A DNA stretch of 43,654 nucleotides, taken from assembly GCA_002497245.1 (NCBI GenBank), contig DANB01000038.1, forward strand, positions 1 through 43,654, written 5' to 3'. Shown here piece by piece: positions 34,709 to 43,340 of this stretch. The notes below the pieces were generated by a model. It worked only from the letters and a program-made list of their open reading frames with translations, was not told the origin of the DNA and searched no databases. The translations under genes were made by a program, and so were the position numbers. Origin of the DNA: Euryarchaeota archaeon UBA439. GTDB taxonomy: Archaea; Thermoplasmatota; Poseidoniia; Poseidoniales; Thalassarchaeaceae. Position 1 is the stretch's first letter. Each line of letters opens with the position of its first letter.

Positions 34709-34801
34709 GTGACTAGTGATGCTACGCATCTAACCTTAACCAGAACCCATAGGTCATGGCGCCGGGACAGCGCCATGACCAAAATAACAAAGGAGGCTTG
34801 A
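34709..34801 (+). CDS. Possible 30-codon leader ORF ahead of the zinc-finger gene
   Basis: A GTG at 34709 lies 12 bases after AGGAGGAG (34690-34697) and opens a 30-codon frame ending in TGA at 34799-34801, two bases before the ATG of the next gene. It reads through the perfect hairpin at 34752-34780 and encodes a Thr- and Arg-rich peptide (starting MTSDATHLTLTRTHRSW). It could be a leader peptide that controls the downstream gene, or chance. No homology is recognised. Confidence 0.25.
   Translation: MTSDATHLTLTRTHRSWRRDSAMTKITKEA
34752..34780 (+). promoter_or_regulatory. Perfect 11-bp hairpin in the leader of the zinc-finger gene
   Basis: GGTCATGGCGC and GCGCCATGACC pair exactly around a 7-base loop (CGGGACA). 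It is far more GC-rich than its surroundings and sits 24 bases before the ATG at 34804, with the GGAGG ribosome site just after it. It may be a regulatory RNA element, the end of the priS transcript or a protein-binding palindrome. No T-run follows, so a simple terminator is less likely. Confidence 0.55.
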
Positions 34802-34803
34802 AA

Positions 34804-35373
34804 ATGGGTTTTTTTGATAAAATCAGAAAAGCTATCCATACCGCAACAGCTCCAAATCCTAAAGCTCGTTATGGCCATCAGTCTCGTCCTAATCGTGGTC
34901 CAAATTTTCGTCGAAGGCGGTACCCTGAATATCCTCGTAGAGACCCCCAACGTAAATTAACCAAAAATATGGAAAGAGATTATAATCATTTAATCGCTAA
35001 AATAGGGCCTATATCATCTGTTGATGAAGGCATAAAAAAACTCAATGATATAATATGGGTAGTTCATCCAAATCATTCAAAGAATTTTTTCAATCATCCT
35101 TATGTAATTAATACATTGAAGTTAGGTTCCAGTTCAGAATCTACGAATAAATCAGAAGAAGTAAATTGGTGGAATGTAGAATCCAATGATAATTCTACAA
35201 CCCCTAAGTCCTCAGTTCCGATTCCTAAAAGTATAGACATTTGTGGCGAAGTAGATTGTACTAAGGAGGTTAGTGCTTTTGACTTTAGATGTTTTACCTG
35301 TAGGAAAAGATATTGTGATGCGCATAAAGGAACAGGAATTGACTGCAAATACTGTGAATCCCAAATTAAGTAA
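34804..35373 (+). CDS. Protein with C-terminal AN1-like zinc finger
   Basis: A 189-residue protein. The N-terminal 50 residues are basic and rich in Arg, Pro and Asn ('PNRGPNFRRRRYPEYPRRD'), suited to nucleic-acid binding. A middle helix-rich part ('YNHLIAKIGPISSVDEGIKKL') is followed by a Ser/Asn linker. The end holds 'CGEVDCTKEVSAFDFRC' and 'CRKRYCDAHK...C..C', a C-x4-C-x9-C-x2-C-x4-C-x2-H-x6-C-x2-C layout like the AN1 zinc finger. GGAGG precedes the ATG at 34804. An in-frame ATG at 34756 would place the start inside the hairpin and is less likely. The last 8 bases overlap the convergent helicase gene. Function unknown. Confidence 0.72.
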   Translation: MGFFDKIRKAIHTATAPNPKARYGHQSRPNRGPNFRRRRYPEYPRRDPQRKLTKNMERDYNHLIAKIGPISSVDEGIKKLNDIIWVVHPNHSKNFFNHPYVINTLKLGSSSESTNKSEEVNWWNVESNDNSTTPKSSVPIPKSIDICGEVDCTKEVSAFDFRCFTCRKRYCDAHKGTGIDCKYCESQIK

Positions 35374-38149
35374 ATACACTTTTACTATGAAAATCGCCTC
35401 TTGGTGAAAGGTTCTGTTGTACTGCCCAACGCACCTGTTCTCTACCATCTTTACTGTAACCATATACTACTTCTCCCGGACTAACTTCAAAATTCCAATA
35501 TTTTTGAAAGATTGCAGCATCTTCTTTATTTTGAGCTAACTTCTTGGGTACAGAATGGAACATTACGAGCCTTTTTTTCTTTGTTCTAAAATATTTTGCA
35601 ATTACTTCAGGAAGTAATTTACTAACCCAAGTATCACTAATTATCTTTACTTGTCTTGGGATCATATATCTTGGATTATCTAGTGGCCCTAGTACTTGTT
35701 CCATGGCTTCTGTAAATATTTTCGAATCTTCTTCTGAAGCGTCTTCAAGGTATGCCCTCATCCAACCTCCTCCTCTATCTCCTGATGCAATAGTAGGATT
35801 TGTGTTCAAATTTCCAGTTTCTCTCAATGCACCAGAAACAGCCGTTGCTATTGCAAGTACTAATGATTCATCATTCCACTCAGGTCTTTGAAATGCAGTA
35901 CTTAATATGGGCCATCCACCTGAAAAACCTTGTTTCATTTTCATTTCTATTGCTTCTTTTGGCTCCGCATTAAATGGTTCACCAATTCTCCATAGTTCTC
36001 TTGTTCTTTCCCTATTTCTGGCTCTACGAATCATTTCATCATTGAAGACATCCAAAGTTTCAGAGATTCCCTCGGGCCTCGCTTCAGTGAATGCCGCATG
36101 TACATGCCCTACTCCCTTCTCAATCGCACCATCATCACACACTCCATAAAGTCTCGAATGTTTTCTCTTAAAACGATGATAATCATCAAATCCTTTGCTG
36201 AATTCTTCTGCTAAGCATACAATATCCCAATTATTTGCCACCTTTTTAGGATTCTTTTTATCAAGTCTAAATGACCGTCCTCTCAATTGATTAATACTCA
36301 TACTGGTTGTTACTGTTGTCAGATCAATTAGAACATTAATTCTGCTAGCATCCCAACCTTCTCCAAGTAGTCCTCTGGTCCCTACTAGGCATTTTGTCAC
36401 TCCTTCTTGAAATAATTCAGTAATCATTTCAGTATAGTATCTAGGCTTCCATTGACTCCCTCGTCCTCTAATTTCATTATAACCTTCTTTTTCGGAATAT
36501 TCGATTTTTATATCTAAATCATTTTCTTTAATCCATTCTTCAAATTTAGGTATTATTATTTTACACAGATCATCATCTACTAATACGGTAGAGCCAGTCA
36601 TCAGAACAGGGTTAAGCCTATCCGTTGCCTCATCCATCAGAAGTGCACGAAATGCTGCAATAGCCCCTCCTGCATTTTTATCCAATACTCCCTCAACTAG
36701 AGCTGTAGCAGAAGTTTTCTCAAAGTCGGTAACAATTACTGCCCTAATGTCGGATCCCAGAGCTTGCATTTCTGCAGTTAAGACTTCTCTTAAAGCATCA
36801 TATTTTGCAGACGCATATGCCATTACACGTCCAACAGGTGACGCACATGGTCTCATGCCGGTTTCAGTAATTTGATGTCCTAACATCCTTAATCTTTGAA
36901 TAGCTACTTCTGCTAATTCATGGTCTTTCTTATTTCTTGAACGAAGAAGGCCGTGCCTAATATAACGGTCCAATAAAGTAATCATAACCTGGTTTTTTGT
37001 TAAATCCATATCGATTAATTTTTGTTCAGGGTATGGTACATCTTCCGGCAATTCTATTTCTTTGTAAAGGAGATAAAGTCTAGCAGAATTAGCCAAGTTT
37101 TCATCCCTTTTAACAAAAGCAGTCCAATTTTTTACCGGGCCACTCGGAAGTAATAATTTACTCAACACCTCAGTTAACCAAATATCTAATTTTGGTGTAC
37201 GGTTACTAGTGTCTTCAGGGCCATTACTAATTTCTTCAATTAATTCTTCAAATTCTTTATCAACATTAGCGATATATAGTAACTCTTCAGGATTTGGTCT
37301 TACAAAATAAGCCAGGTCTTGATAAGGAGACAAATTAGAATCTCTAACCAATGCAGGAACAGGTACTTCATAATCGACTTCTCCAAAAAATTCTTTGTAT
37401 CTTTCACCATCATCAATACTCACAGCCCCTATATCTGGAGGAGTAGCTGTAAGCCCCAAAACAATTGGATTTCCAAAATACTCTCTTATTTCACTTAGGA
37501 CTCTCCCCCAGTGCCCAAGTAGATGATGGCATTCATCAAGAATAATCATCCCAATTCCAGTTTTTGCAAGGTTCTCTAGATTCTTTTTTGAAGATTCATG
37601 CAATACCCATAATGCATTTCCATGACTAGCAAAATCATCTCTAACTTGTTTCCGATAAGAACTGAATCTTTCAGTAAAATAATCCTTATTATTATCTTCT
37701 AAGTCTTTTATCCAAGCTCTGGCAGTTTCCACATTATCTGCTTCATTTTCTGAAATTAGTTTGTTTATCCATATTTCCATAGCAGCCGCATCTAGATTTT
37801 CATCTGCTCGTTTCGGAAGAGTAACTGATTGATATGTTAGAGAAGTTAGCAGTCCTGGAGAATTTGTATTTGTAAGAATTTGTTCTTCCTTACCGTCCAA
37901 ATTGAATAATTCTTTAGCTCTAGCAACCCACTGTGCTTGAATTGCAGAGTTAGGACTTAAAACAAGAGTTGGCAATCTTACAAGATCTGACCATGTATAC
38001 AAGCCAAGAACTGTCTTACCCGAACCCGGAGGTGCTACAATATGCAGATTTTTTTCACCTGCTTCTAATTGTTTACGAATTATATCAGAAGAAGCTAATT
38101 GTGAGGGGCGTAACTTGCCAGAGAAACCGATCTCTCCAAAGCCACCCAT
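35366..38149 (-). CDS. Large SF2 DEAD/DEAH-family helicase
   Basis: 927 residues. Motif I 'VAPPGSGKT' (Lys45), motif Ia 'LVLSPNSAIQAQW', motif II 'IILDECHHL' (DECHH, 205-209), motif III 'LGLTATPP' (234-237), then a 250-residue insert before the second RecA lobe ('AVIVTDFEKTS', 'CLVGTRGLLGEGWDASRINVL', 'SINQLRGRSFRLD' as motif VI). This places it with XPB/SSL2-type or restriction-subunit-like SF2 enzymes. After the helicase core come 'KGVGHVHAAF' and a 220-residue end with no catalytic motif I recognise. I recall similar long proteins in Actinobacteria, from memory only. No nuclease or methylase partner sits beside it, so a defence role is unsupported. Confidence 0.82.
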   Translation of the reverse strand: MGGFGEIGFSGKLRPSQLASSDIIRKQLEAGEKNLHIVAPPGSGKTVLGLYTWSDLVRLPTLVLSPNSAIQAQWVARAKELFNLDGKEEQILTNTNSPGLLTSLTYQSVTLPKRADENLDAAAMEIWINKLISENEADNVETARAWIKDLEDNNKDYFTERFSSYRKQVRDDFASHGNALWVLHESSKKNLENLAKTGIGMIILDECHHLLGHWGRVLSEIREYFGNPIVLGLTATPPDIGAVSIDDGERYKEFFGEVDYEVPVPALVRDSNLSPYQDLAYFVRPNPEELLYIANVDKEFEELIEEISNGPEDTSNRTPKLDIWLTEVLSKLLLPSGPVKNWTAFVKRDENLANSARLYLLYKEIELPEDVPYPEQKLIDMDLTKNQVMITLLDRYIRHGLLRSRNKKDHELAEVAIQRLRMLGHQITETGMRPCASPVGRVMAYASAKYDALREVLTAEMQALGSDIRAVIVTDFEKTSATALVEGVLDKNAGGAIAAFRALLMDEATDRLNPVLMTGSTVLVDDDLCKIIIPKFEEWIKENDLDIKIEYSEKEGYNEIRGRGSQWKPRYYTEMITELFQEGVTKCLVGTRGLLGEGWDASRINVLIDLTTVTTSMSINQLRGRSFRLDKKNPKKVANNWDIVCLAEEFSKGFDDYHRFKRKHSRLYGVCDDGAIEKGVGHVHAAFTEARPEGISETLDVFNDEMIRRARNRERTRELWRIGEPFNAEPKEAIEMKMKQGFSGGWPILSTAFQRPEWNDESLVLAIATAVSGALRETGNLNTNPTIASGDRGGGWMRAYLEDASEEDSKIFTEAMEQVLGPLDNPRYMIPRQVKIISDTWVSKLLPEVIAKYFRTKKKRLVMFHSVPKKLAQNKEDAAIFQKYWNFEVSPGEVVYGYSKDGREQVRWAVQQNLSPRGDFHSKSVFT

Positions 38150-38170
38150 AATTCTCTCTAGTATACTTAA

Positions 38171-38180
38171 GATAAATATG
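38171..38180 (-). promoter_or_regulatory. Putative TATA box for the SF2 helicase gene
   Basis: CATATTTATC on the minus strand, centred about 26 bases before the ATG at 38149. With no ribosome site upstream of that ATG, this spacing fits a leaderless transcript, common in archaea. Confidence 0.35.
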
Positions 38181-38262
38181 TATGGACTACCATGTTATCA
38201 TTTCACTAATTGTTACTTTCTTTAAACCAAAGATTGACGGTAAATGACCTCTTGGATGAATC

Positions 38263-39531
38263 ATGGGCTTATCTGAGGTTGGTGTTAGAAGAGTGGAAAA
38301 TACTCGATTAATAGATCACGACGGCATAGTCAAATATGGTAATTTTTTACTTCATGAAGATGGTAGTTTTTCTCAAAGTAATGGAGATGAAGATGTCATA
38401 GAAGTGATTGATGGTTCAATGCGCCTAATTACTCGTTCATTCCAGAATTGGCACACACACCTGCCTATGGTTCTAAACAGAGGAATGGGAGAAGGGCTTC
38501 CATTAATGGAGTGGTTAGAAAAATCAATATTTCCTGCAGAAAAGTTCCTTACACCAGAATTTGTTGAAATTGGTACCCGTGCAGCAGCAGCAGAATTAAT
38601 ATCTACAGGTACTACCTTTGCTTGTGATATGTATTTCCATACTGAAATAATTGGAGAAACTCTAGCTAAATCTGGTCTAAGAGCAGAATTGTGTGGCCCA
38701 ATTACTGATGGTTTAACCCCCAATTTCAAACCAGGTTCTGGAGATGCTTTGAAACATATGCAGAATTTAATAAAAAATGGTTCATCACGTCCAGATAGGA
38801 TATCATATGGGATAGGCGCCCATTCTGTCTATGTTTGTAGTGAGGAGACTTTAAGAAAAGCATCCGAAGTTTCCAAAGAAACTAATTGTAAGTTGAGTAT
38901 TCATACTTCTGAGACTCGTAAAGAAGTTGCAGATTGTCACTCATTGACTGGAATGTATCCAATTGAATATCTTGAATCGCTAGATTTCTTTTCAGATGGG
39001 AATACTGTTTGTGCTCATTGTGGATGGGTTACAAAAAAAGAAATGAGAATATTAGCAAAATATGAGGCACATGCAGTACATTGTCCAACATCTAACCAAA
39101 AATTAGCTTGTGGAGGAACTCTTTCATACCCTGCTATGAAAGAAGCAGGTGTCGATGTTCGTTTAGGTACTGATGGAGCTGCAAGTAATAATAGTCTCGA
39201 CATGCGTGCAGAATCTAAGGCCGCTAGTTTAGTTCAAAGACACGACCATTGGGATGCAAGCATTTTAGATCCTATTGAAACTTGGAAATTAGCAACTAAA
39301 GGATCAACTGATTGGATTACATGGAATCTTGATGATATTCGTATGAGACCCATTGGTCGAGATAGTCGTAGGATTCTTGCTAACACCATATATTCTGGAG
39401 GAGAAGTGTTAGATGTTTTTGTAGGAGGAGAAGCTTTACGCCGTGATGGTAAAACTCTTACAATTGATGAATCAAAAGCCTGTAAAGATATTGAAGAAGC
39501 AGCTATTGATTATTATTCAGAAATTAACTAA
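38263..39531 (+). CDS. Amidohydrolase, SAH/MTA/5'-deoxyadenosine deaminase-like
   Basis: A 422-residue TIM-barrel metal hydrolase of the TrzN/MtaD/DadD group. Metal and catalytic motifs are 'NWHTHLPM' (His64, His66), 'SIHTSET' (His214, Glu217), 'CAHCGW' (His252) and 'LGTDGAASNNSLDM' (Asp304). The last motif and 'HCPTSNQKLACG' are typical of deaminases acting on S-adenosylhomocysteine, methylthioadenosine or 5'-deoxyadenosine. These by-products come from SAM-dependent enzymes, including radical SAM enzymes such as the one at 21146. The exact substrate cannot be fixed by eye. ATG at 38263 follows a 113-base gap shared with the divergent helicase promoter. Confidence 0.85.
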   Translation: MGLSEVGVRRVENTRLIDHDGIVKYGNFLLHEDGSFSQSNGDEDVIEVIDGSMRLITRSFQNWHTHLPMVLNRGMGEGLPLMEWLEKSIFPAEKFLTPEFVEIGTRAAAAELISTGTTFACDMYFHTEIIGETLAKSGLRAELCGPITDGLTPNFKPGSGDALKHMQNLIKNGSSRPDRISYGIGAHSVYVCSEETLRKASEVSKETNCKLSIHTSETRKEVADCHSLTGMYPIEYLESLDFFSDGNTVCAHCGWVTKKEMRILAKYEAHAVHCPTSNQKLACGGTLSYPAMKEAGVDVRLGTDGAASNNSLDMRAESKAASLVQRHDHWDASILDPIETWKLATKGSTDWITWNLDDIRMRPIGRDSRRILANTIYSGGEVLDVFVGGEALRRDGKTLTIDESKACKDIEEAAIDYYSEIN

Positions 39532-39532
39532 A

Positions 39533-39724
39533 TCATTCAGTTTTTGAGACGTTAATTGCATTAGGGCCTTTTGGACCTTCTCCGACTTCGAATTCTACAG
39601 AATCTCCATCTTTTATTTCTCCCTCAACTTGAGTATAATGGACGAATAAGTCCTCCCCATCCTCTTGTTCGATGAATCCAAATCCCTTTTTTTTGTTAAA
39701 CCACTTGACTGTACCTTGAGCCAT
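39533..39724 (-). CDS. csp: Cold-shock domain protein
   Basis: A 63-residue single-domain OB-fold RNA chaperone of the bacterial CspA type. RNP1 'KGFGFI' (13-18) and RNP2 'LFVHY' (26-30) are intact, with the conserved start 'GTVKWFNKKKG' and 'VEFEVGEGPKGPNAINV' near the end. It melts RNA structure at low temperature. CspA-type proteins are patchy in archaea and mostly found in cold or mesophilic marine lineages, so lateral gain is likely. Its stop lies two bases from the convergent deaminase gene. The 99-base gap upstream (39725-39822) shows no clear ribosome site. Confidence 0.95.
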   Translation of the reverse strand: MAQGTVKWFNKKKGFGFIEQEDGEDLFVHYTQVEGEIKDGDSVEFEVGEGPKGPNAINVSKTE

Positions 39725-39822
39725 ATTACCTACGCAATGCTTATACTACTTCAACTAGTGTAATAGAAGATAACAAAAATACCTATATCTTGACAATTAG
39801 AAGGTTTCCGAATCCGGATTAT

Positions 39823-40287
39823 TTAAATTTGAGATTTGATTTCCTTGAGTGCTTTTCTTACATGTCCTGAAACTCCTATTTGACTAGTATAGACATATGT
39901 TATTATTCCTTGAGGATTAACAATTAATGTTATTCTCGCACTAAGAATTCCTAAACTTTTTTTCAACATCAAATCTTTTGCAAGTTTCCCTCCTTTGTCA
40001 CTCCAAAGAGGATACTGAAGTTTATATTTCTCTTTGAATTTTTTATGCGAGGATACTGAATCGCCAGAAACTCCAAAGATCTGTACTCCAAGATTATTAA
40101 ATTCTTCATATTTGTCTCTGAATGAACAGGATTGTATCGTGCAACCTGGAGAATCATCTTTTGGATAAAAGAAGATCACATTCCATTTCCCACTAATATC
40201 TTGTTCCGTGACAATTTTTTCCTCATCATCATATAGATTAAACTGTGGAAATTTAGTGTCTAATAAATATTCATGAGCATCTTTCAT
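39823..40287 (-). CDS. bcp: Peroxiredoxin, Bcp/PrxQ type
   Basis: A 154-residue thiol peroxidase. 'YPKDDSPGCTIQSCSFRDKY' holds the peroxidatic Cys49 and a resolving Cys54, the C-x4-C arrangement of PrxQ; a conserved Arg is in 'LSARITLIV'. It reduces hydrogen and organic peroxides using thioredoxin. It lies four bases after the SRPBCC-epimerase gene and about 1.4 kb from the photolyase, forming a loose light and oxidative stress group on this strand, which is inference from proximity. Confidence 0.94.
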   Translation of the reverse strand: MKDAHEYLLDTKFPQFNLYDDEEKIVTEQDISGKWNVIFFYPKDDSPGCTIQSCSFRDKYEEFNNLGVQIFGVSGDSVSSHKKFKEKYKLQYPLWSDKGGKLAKDLMLKKSLGILSARITLIVNPQGIITYVYTSQIGVSGHVRKALKEIKSQI

Positions 40288-40291
40288 TAAA

Positions 40292-41692
40292 TTATCTCCA
40301 CTTACCTAATGAATCTCTCAGAGCATCTTCAAGAGTCTCATGAGTGAACTCATAACCTGATTTTTCTAATCTACTTGGTAAGACTTTTTGCCCCTCAATT
40401 AGAAGTGGTTGAGCGAGCTCGCCAAATAGAATTTTCATAGAAATACCAGGTATTGGTGCGATTGCAGGACGCCTCAGTACTTTGCCAAGAGTTTTCGAGA
40501 AAACTTTCTGTATACAAGGATTGGGGGCAGTCAAATTGTAGGCCCCTTCACAATCACGATTCATCATCAGATGATGAATTGCATATATTTCATCATCAAG
40601 AGAAATCCATGACATCCATTGCTTTCCTCCTGCAAGAGGCCCTCCTCCTCCCATTTTCCAGGGGAGTAACATACGCCCTAGAGCCCCACCGGTAGCAGCT
40701 AGTACAATACCATTCCTTGTATTTATGACTCTGATACCTGCCTTTCTTGCTGAATCAGCATATGATTCCCATTGAATTACTGTTTCAGTCAAGAAGCCTT
40801 GCCCTGGCTCACTTTCTTCAGTCAACTCTTCATCTCCTCGATTACCATAGTAGCCTATAGCACTCGCTACAATAAATGCTTCAGGTTTTTTCTTTAATTT
40901 ACTCATTGTGTCAGAAAGTAGTGTTGTACTATCTTTTCGAGAATTGACAATCAAAGCTTTTCTTTTTTTACTCCATCTTTTGTCACCAATACCAGCCCCT
41001 CCTAGATGTATGATCACGTCAAAACCTTCTATATCCTCGGGATTTAGAATTCCTTTATCTGGCATCCAAGTGAGTTCTTTAGCACCTTCTTTAATCGGTC
41101 TTCGAACAAGTCTCCATACATCATGCCCTCCAGTATCTAAGAAAGCAACTAGCTGTGTGCCTATTAATCCAGATGAACCAGCGATTAAAATTCTTTTTCT
41201 AGATTCATTTGAGTATTTCTTGTGTTCACGCATATCTCTTTGTAATCTAAGCTCTCTTGCTTTGAACATAGAAGAGATTCTTTTTGTTACTAAAGCCCCT
41301 CCAAGAATTTTGTCGACGAACATACCAAGTGAGCCAAATGGTACACTGTATGTAACATCATCAACAACAGTTGTCACCCCCTCTTTTTCAGTCAAATAGT
41401 GATCATGATCCCATTTCCAAAAAGGGCCCTTTACCATAGTATCTGCGAAATAATTAGGCTTATCGTAACCAGTATGCTCTGCCACCCAAGTCATATTCAC
41501 AAATGGTAAACCTGGTGCTGGAAATTTAAAAACTCTCTGAGATCCAACCTCAAGAGACTCATCTGCCCTCACTTCTTCAGCAACTTCCCATGGTGGCATC
41601 AATCTTCTGAAAGAACCTTCATGTTCGAACCAATCAAAAGTTGATTCTATATCTGCCTCTACAACAGTTTCATGTTTATAATTAGTCACCAT
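40292..41692 (-). CDS. Fusion: SRPBCC (cyclase/START-like) domain plus TIGR01777-type SDR epimerase
   Basis: 466 residues. Residues 1-150 form an SRPBCC fold ('HETVVEADIESTFDWFEHEGSFRRL', 'PGLPFVNMTWVAEHTGYDKPNYF', 'VDDVTYSVPFG') that usually binds a hydrophobic ligand. From about 165 a Rossmann domain starts with 'ILIAGSSGLIGTQLVAFL' (NAD(P)-binding GxxGxxG type), followed by 'DVIIHLGGAGIGDKRW', 'VASAIGYYG' and 'YNLTAPNP', typical of the YfcH/TIGR01777 family. The same fusion is known in bacteria. Substrate is unknown. The gene starts one base before the stop of the photolyase, suggesting cotranscription. Confidence 0.86.
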   Translation of the reverse strand: MVTNYKHETVVEADIESTFDWFEHEGSFRRLMPPWEVAEEVRADESLEVGSQRVFKFPAPGLPFVNMTWVAEHTGYDKPNYFADTMVKGPFWKWDHDHYLTEKEGVTTVVDDVTYSVPFGSLGMFVDKILGGALVTKRISSMFKARELRLQRDMREHKKYSNESRKRILIAGSSGLIGTQLVAFLDTGGHDVWRLVRRPIKEGAKELTWMPDKGILNPEDIEGFDVIIHLGGAGIGDKRWSKKRKALIVNSRKDSTTLLSDTMSKLKKKPEAFIVASAIGYYGNRGDEELTEESEPGQGFLTETVIQWESYADSARKAGIRVINTRNGIVLAATGGALGRMLLPWKMGGGGPLAGGKQWMSWISLDDEIYAIHHLMMNRDCEGAYNLTAPNPCIQKVFSKTLGKVLRRPAIAPIPGISMKILFGELAQPLLIEGQKVLPSRLEKSGYEFTHETLEDALRDSLGKWR

Positions 41693-41693
41693 A

Positions 41694-43244
41694 TCACCCG
41701 TATTTTGCCAACGTTATATTTTCATCCTTTGCATATTTTTGAAGATAATTTTTTAATTTTAATTTTCTGTAAGCAGATTCTGAAGACATATATCTGACTT
41801 TTCCAAATATTGGCCTTTCAGGACCCCATGCTCTGTCATGTCTTCCAAGTACCCAGAATATGCCTGTGTATGAATTCGGGTCTCTGCCATCGAGAGCCCA
41901 TTTATCATTAATGTAAATCATATTTTCTGCAGCAATTTCTGGACTTGGAGACCATTCAAGAATTTTCTTTCCCCATAACATTCTCATGTAATTATGCATT
42001 TGTCCAGTTCTCAGCAATTCTCTTTGTGCTGCATTCCAGATTTCATCGTGAGTCTCTGCTCTTTCTAATTCGGTAAGTGAATATATGGTTCTATCATCAT
42101 TGATATGTTCTTTCATGGATAATTTTGCCCAATTAGGTATAGTCTCAACAGTTGCATGGTCATCTCTATTATATGCAAAATTAAATCCTAGTTCTCTCCA
42201 AGTAATAATCTGATCCAAGAATGATGATGAAGATTCTGAAACACCCCACCATCCTGTTCTTGTACCTTTACCAGTGTCTTCATGATTCAATGAGTTTGGA
42301 TTCCAGTTCTCTTTTCTTAAGACATTATGAATTATTTCGTATGAAGAAATATGGCCAAAATGAAGCCAAGGCGAAAGTCCACTTACTGCGGGTTTATCAG
42401 GATCATTTCTATTTGTGCTGTATTTATTTAATCTATAATTTAGAAATTTTTGTAAGCGAATTCTTGCTTCATTAACTCCACCTTTGGAAGTAACTGCAGG
42501 GACTGTATGGTCTATTGGAAACTCTTCCATTGCTTGATTGCCAACATCTCCTCCTTCAGAAACTCTCCATAACCATTCTAGCGGAGTTGATTCAAAACCT
42601 ATGTTCTTTTTCAGATCAGAAATAATTTCTTCGCTTACCGTTATATTTCGATTTTTGTGTTCAGTAGGATCTTTTGAAGGGATAGTTTGGAAAGCATCTA
42701 GAAGATTTTTTTGGACATATTTTCTGAATGAATATGCTGTAGTAAACTCTTTTTCAGCCCATTTCATAGGAAAAATACCATTTGAATCTACTGCATCAAC
42801 ACGAACTTGTAGATTTTTAGCAGCAGCGTCCCTAATCTTACTAGGCGTATATGTCGGATAGTCATCTATCACAACACAAGTAGATTCTTCAGCTAGAGAT
42901 GCTAGCATTTTACTCCCAGCTTTTTGCTTAATTTCAACCCAAGGTATGTAAGAAACTGATTTTTCACTAAAATCAATGATATTATCCATGATTCCCTGTA
43001 CCATAAAAGATAATATTCTATCGTTAGCAAATTTGTGAGTTATAGAAACTGCTTCTACTACTAGAATGGGTTTATTCAATAAATTTGACAACGAGACTGC
43101 ATGTTGAAGTGATGCATTATATGCAAATCTTCTACAAGATGTCATCCAATAAAGTATAAATTTTCCACTTTTACTAATTGGATGTTTATTCATCGTTCTA
43201 ACACGCGAATCCGTGAGATTCGATGAAGAGTACAACTGGTACAT
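41694..43244 (-). CDS. phr: Class II CPD photolyase
   Basis: A 516-residue FAD enzyme that repairs cyclobutane pyrimidine dimers with blue light. Class II features are the N-terminal 'RVRTMNKHPISKSGKFILYW', 'SGLSPWLHFGHIS', 'DQIITWRELGFNFAYN', 'TGQMHNYMRMLWGKKILEWS' and 'DGRDPNSYTGIFWVLGRHDRAW', the last two forming the FAD and lesion pocket. The start at 43244 matches the usual N-terminus of the class; the frame is open to 43304, and a shorter ATG at 43193 would cut into conserved sequence. Its presence implies life in sunlit water. It heads the run phr, SRPBCC-epimerase, bcp. Confidence 0.94.
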   Translation of the reverse strand: MYQLYSSSNLTDSRVRTMNKHPISKSGKFILYWMTSCRRFAYNASLQHAVSLSNLLNKPILVVEAVSITHKFANDRILSFMVQGIMDNIIDFSEKSVSYIPWVEIKQKAGSKMLASLAEESTCVVIDDYPTYTPSKIRDAAAKNLQVRVDAVDSNGIFPMKWAEKEFTTAYSFRKYVQKNLLDAFQTIPSKDPTEHKNRNITVSEEIISDLKKNIGFESTPLEWLWRVSEGGDVGNQAMEEFPIDHTVPAVTSKGGVNEARIRLQKFLNYRLNKYSTNRNDPDKPAVSGLSPWLHFGHISSYEIIHNVLRKENWNPNSLNHEDTGKGTRTGWWGVSESSSSFLDQIITWRELGFNFAYNRDDHATVETIPNWAKLSMKEHINDDRTIYSLTELERAETHDEIWNAAQRELLRTGQMHNYMRMLWGKKILEWSPSPEIAAENMIYINDKWALDGRDPNSYTGIFWVLGRHDRAWGPERPIFGKVRYMSSESAYRKLKLKNYLQKYAKDENITLAKYG

Positions 43245-43340
43245 CACACCTTTCACCAACTTGATAGCATATAACCAAGTGTTTTCAAAAAACGACATAT
43301 CCAAACATTACTTCATAAGTGATTATGACCAGGCGTGCCT

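Noticed and set aside
34756..34803. Longer N-terminus for the zinc-finger protein from ATG 34756
   Set aside because: It would put the start codon inside the perfect hairpin and ignore the GGAGG directly ahead of ATG 34804.
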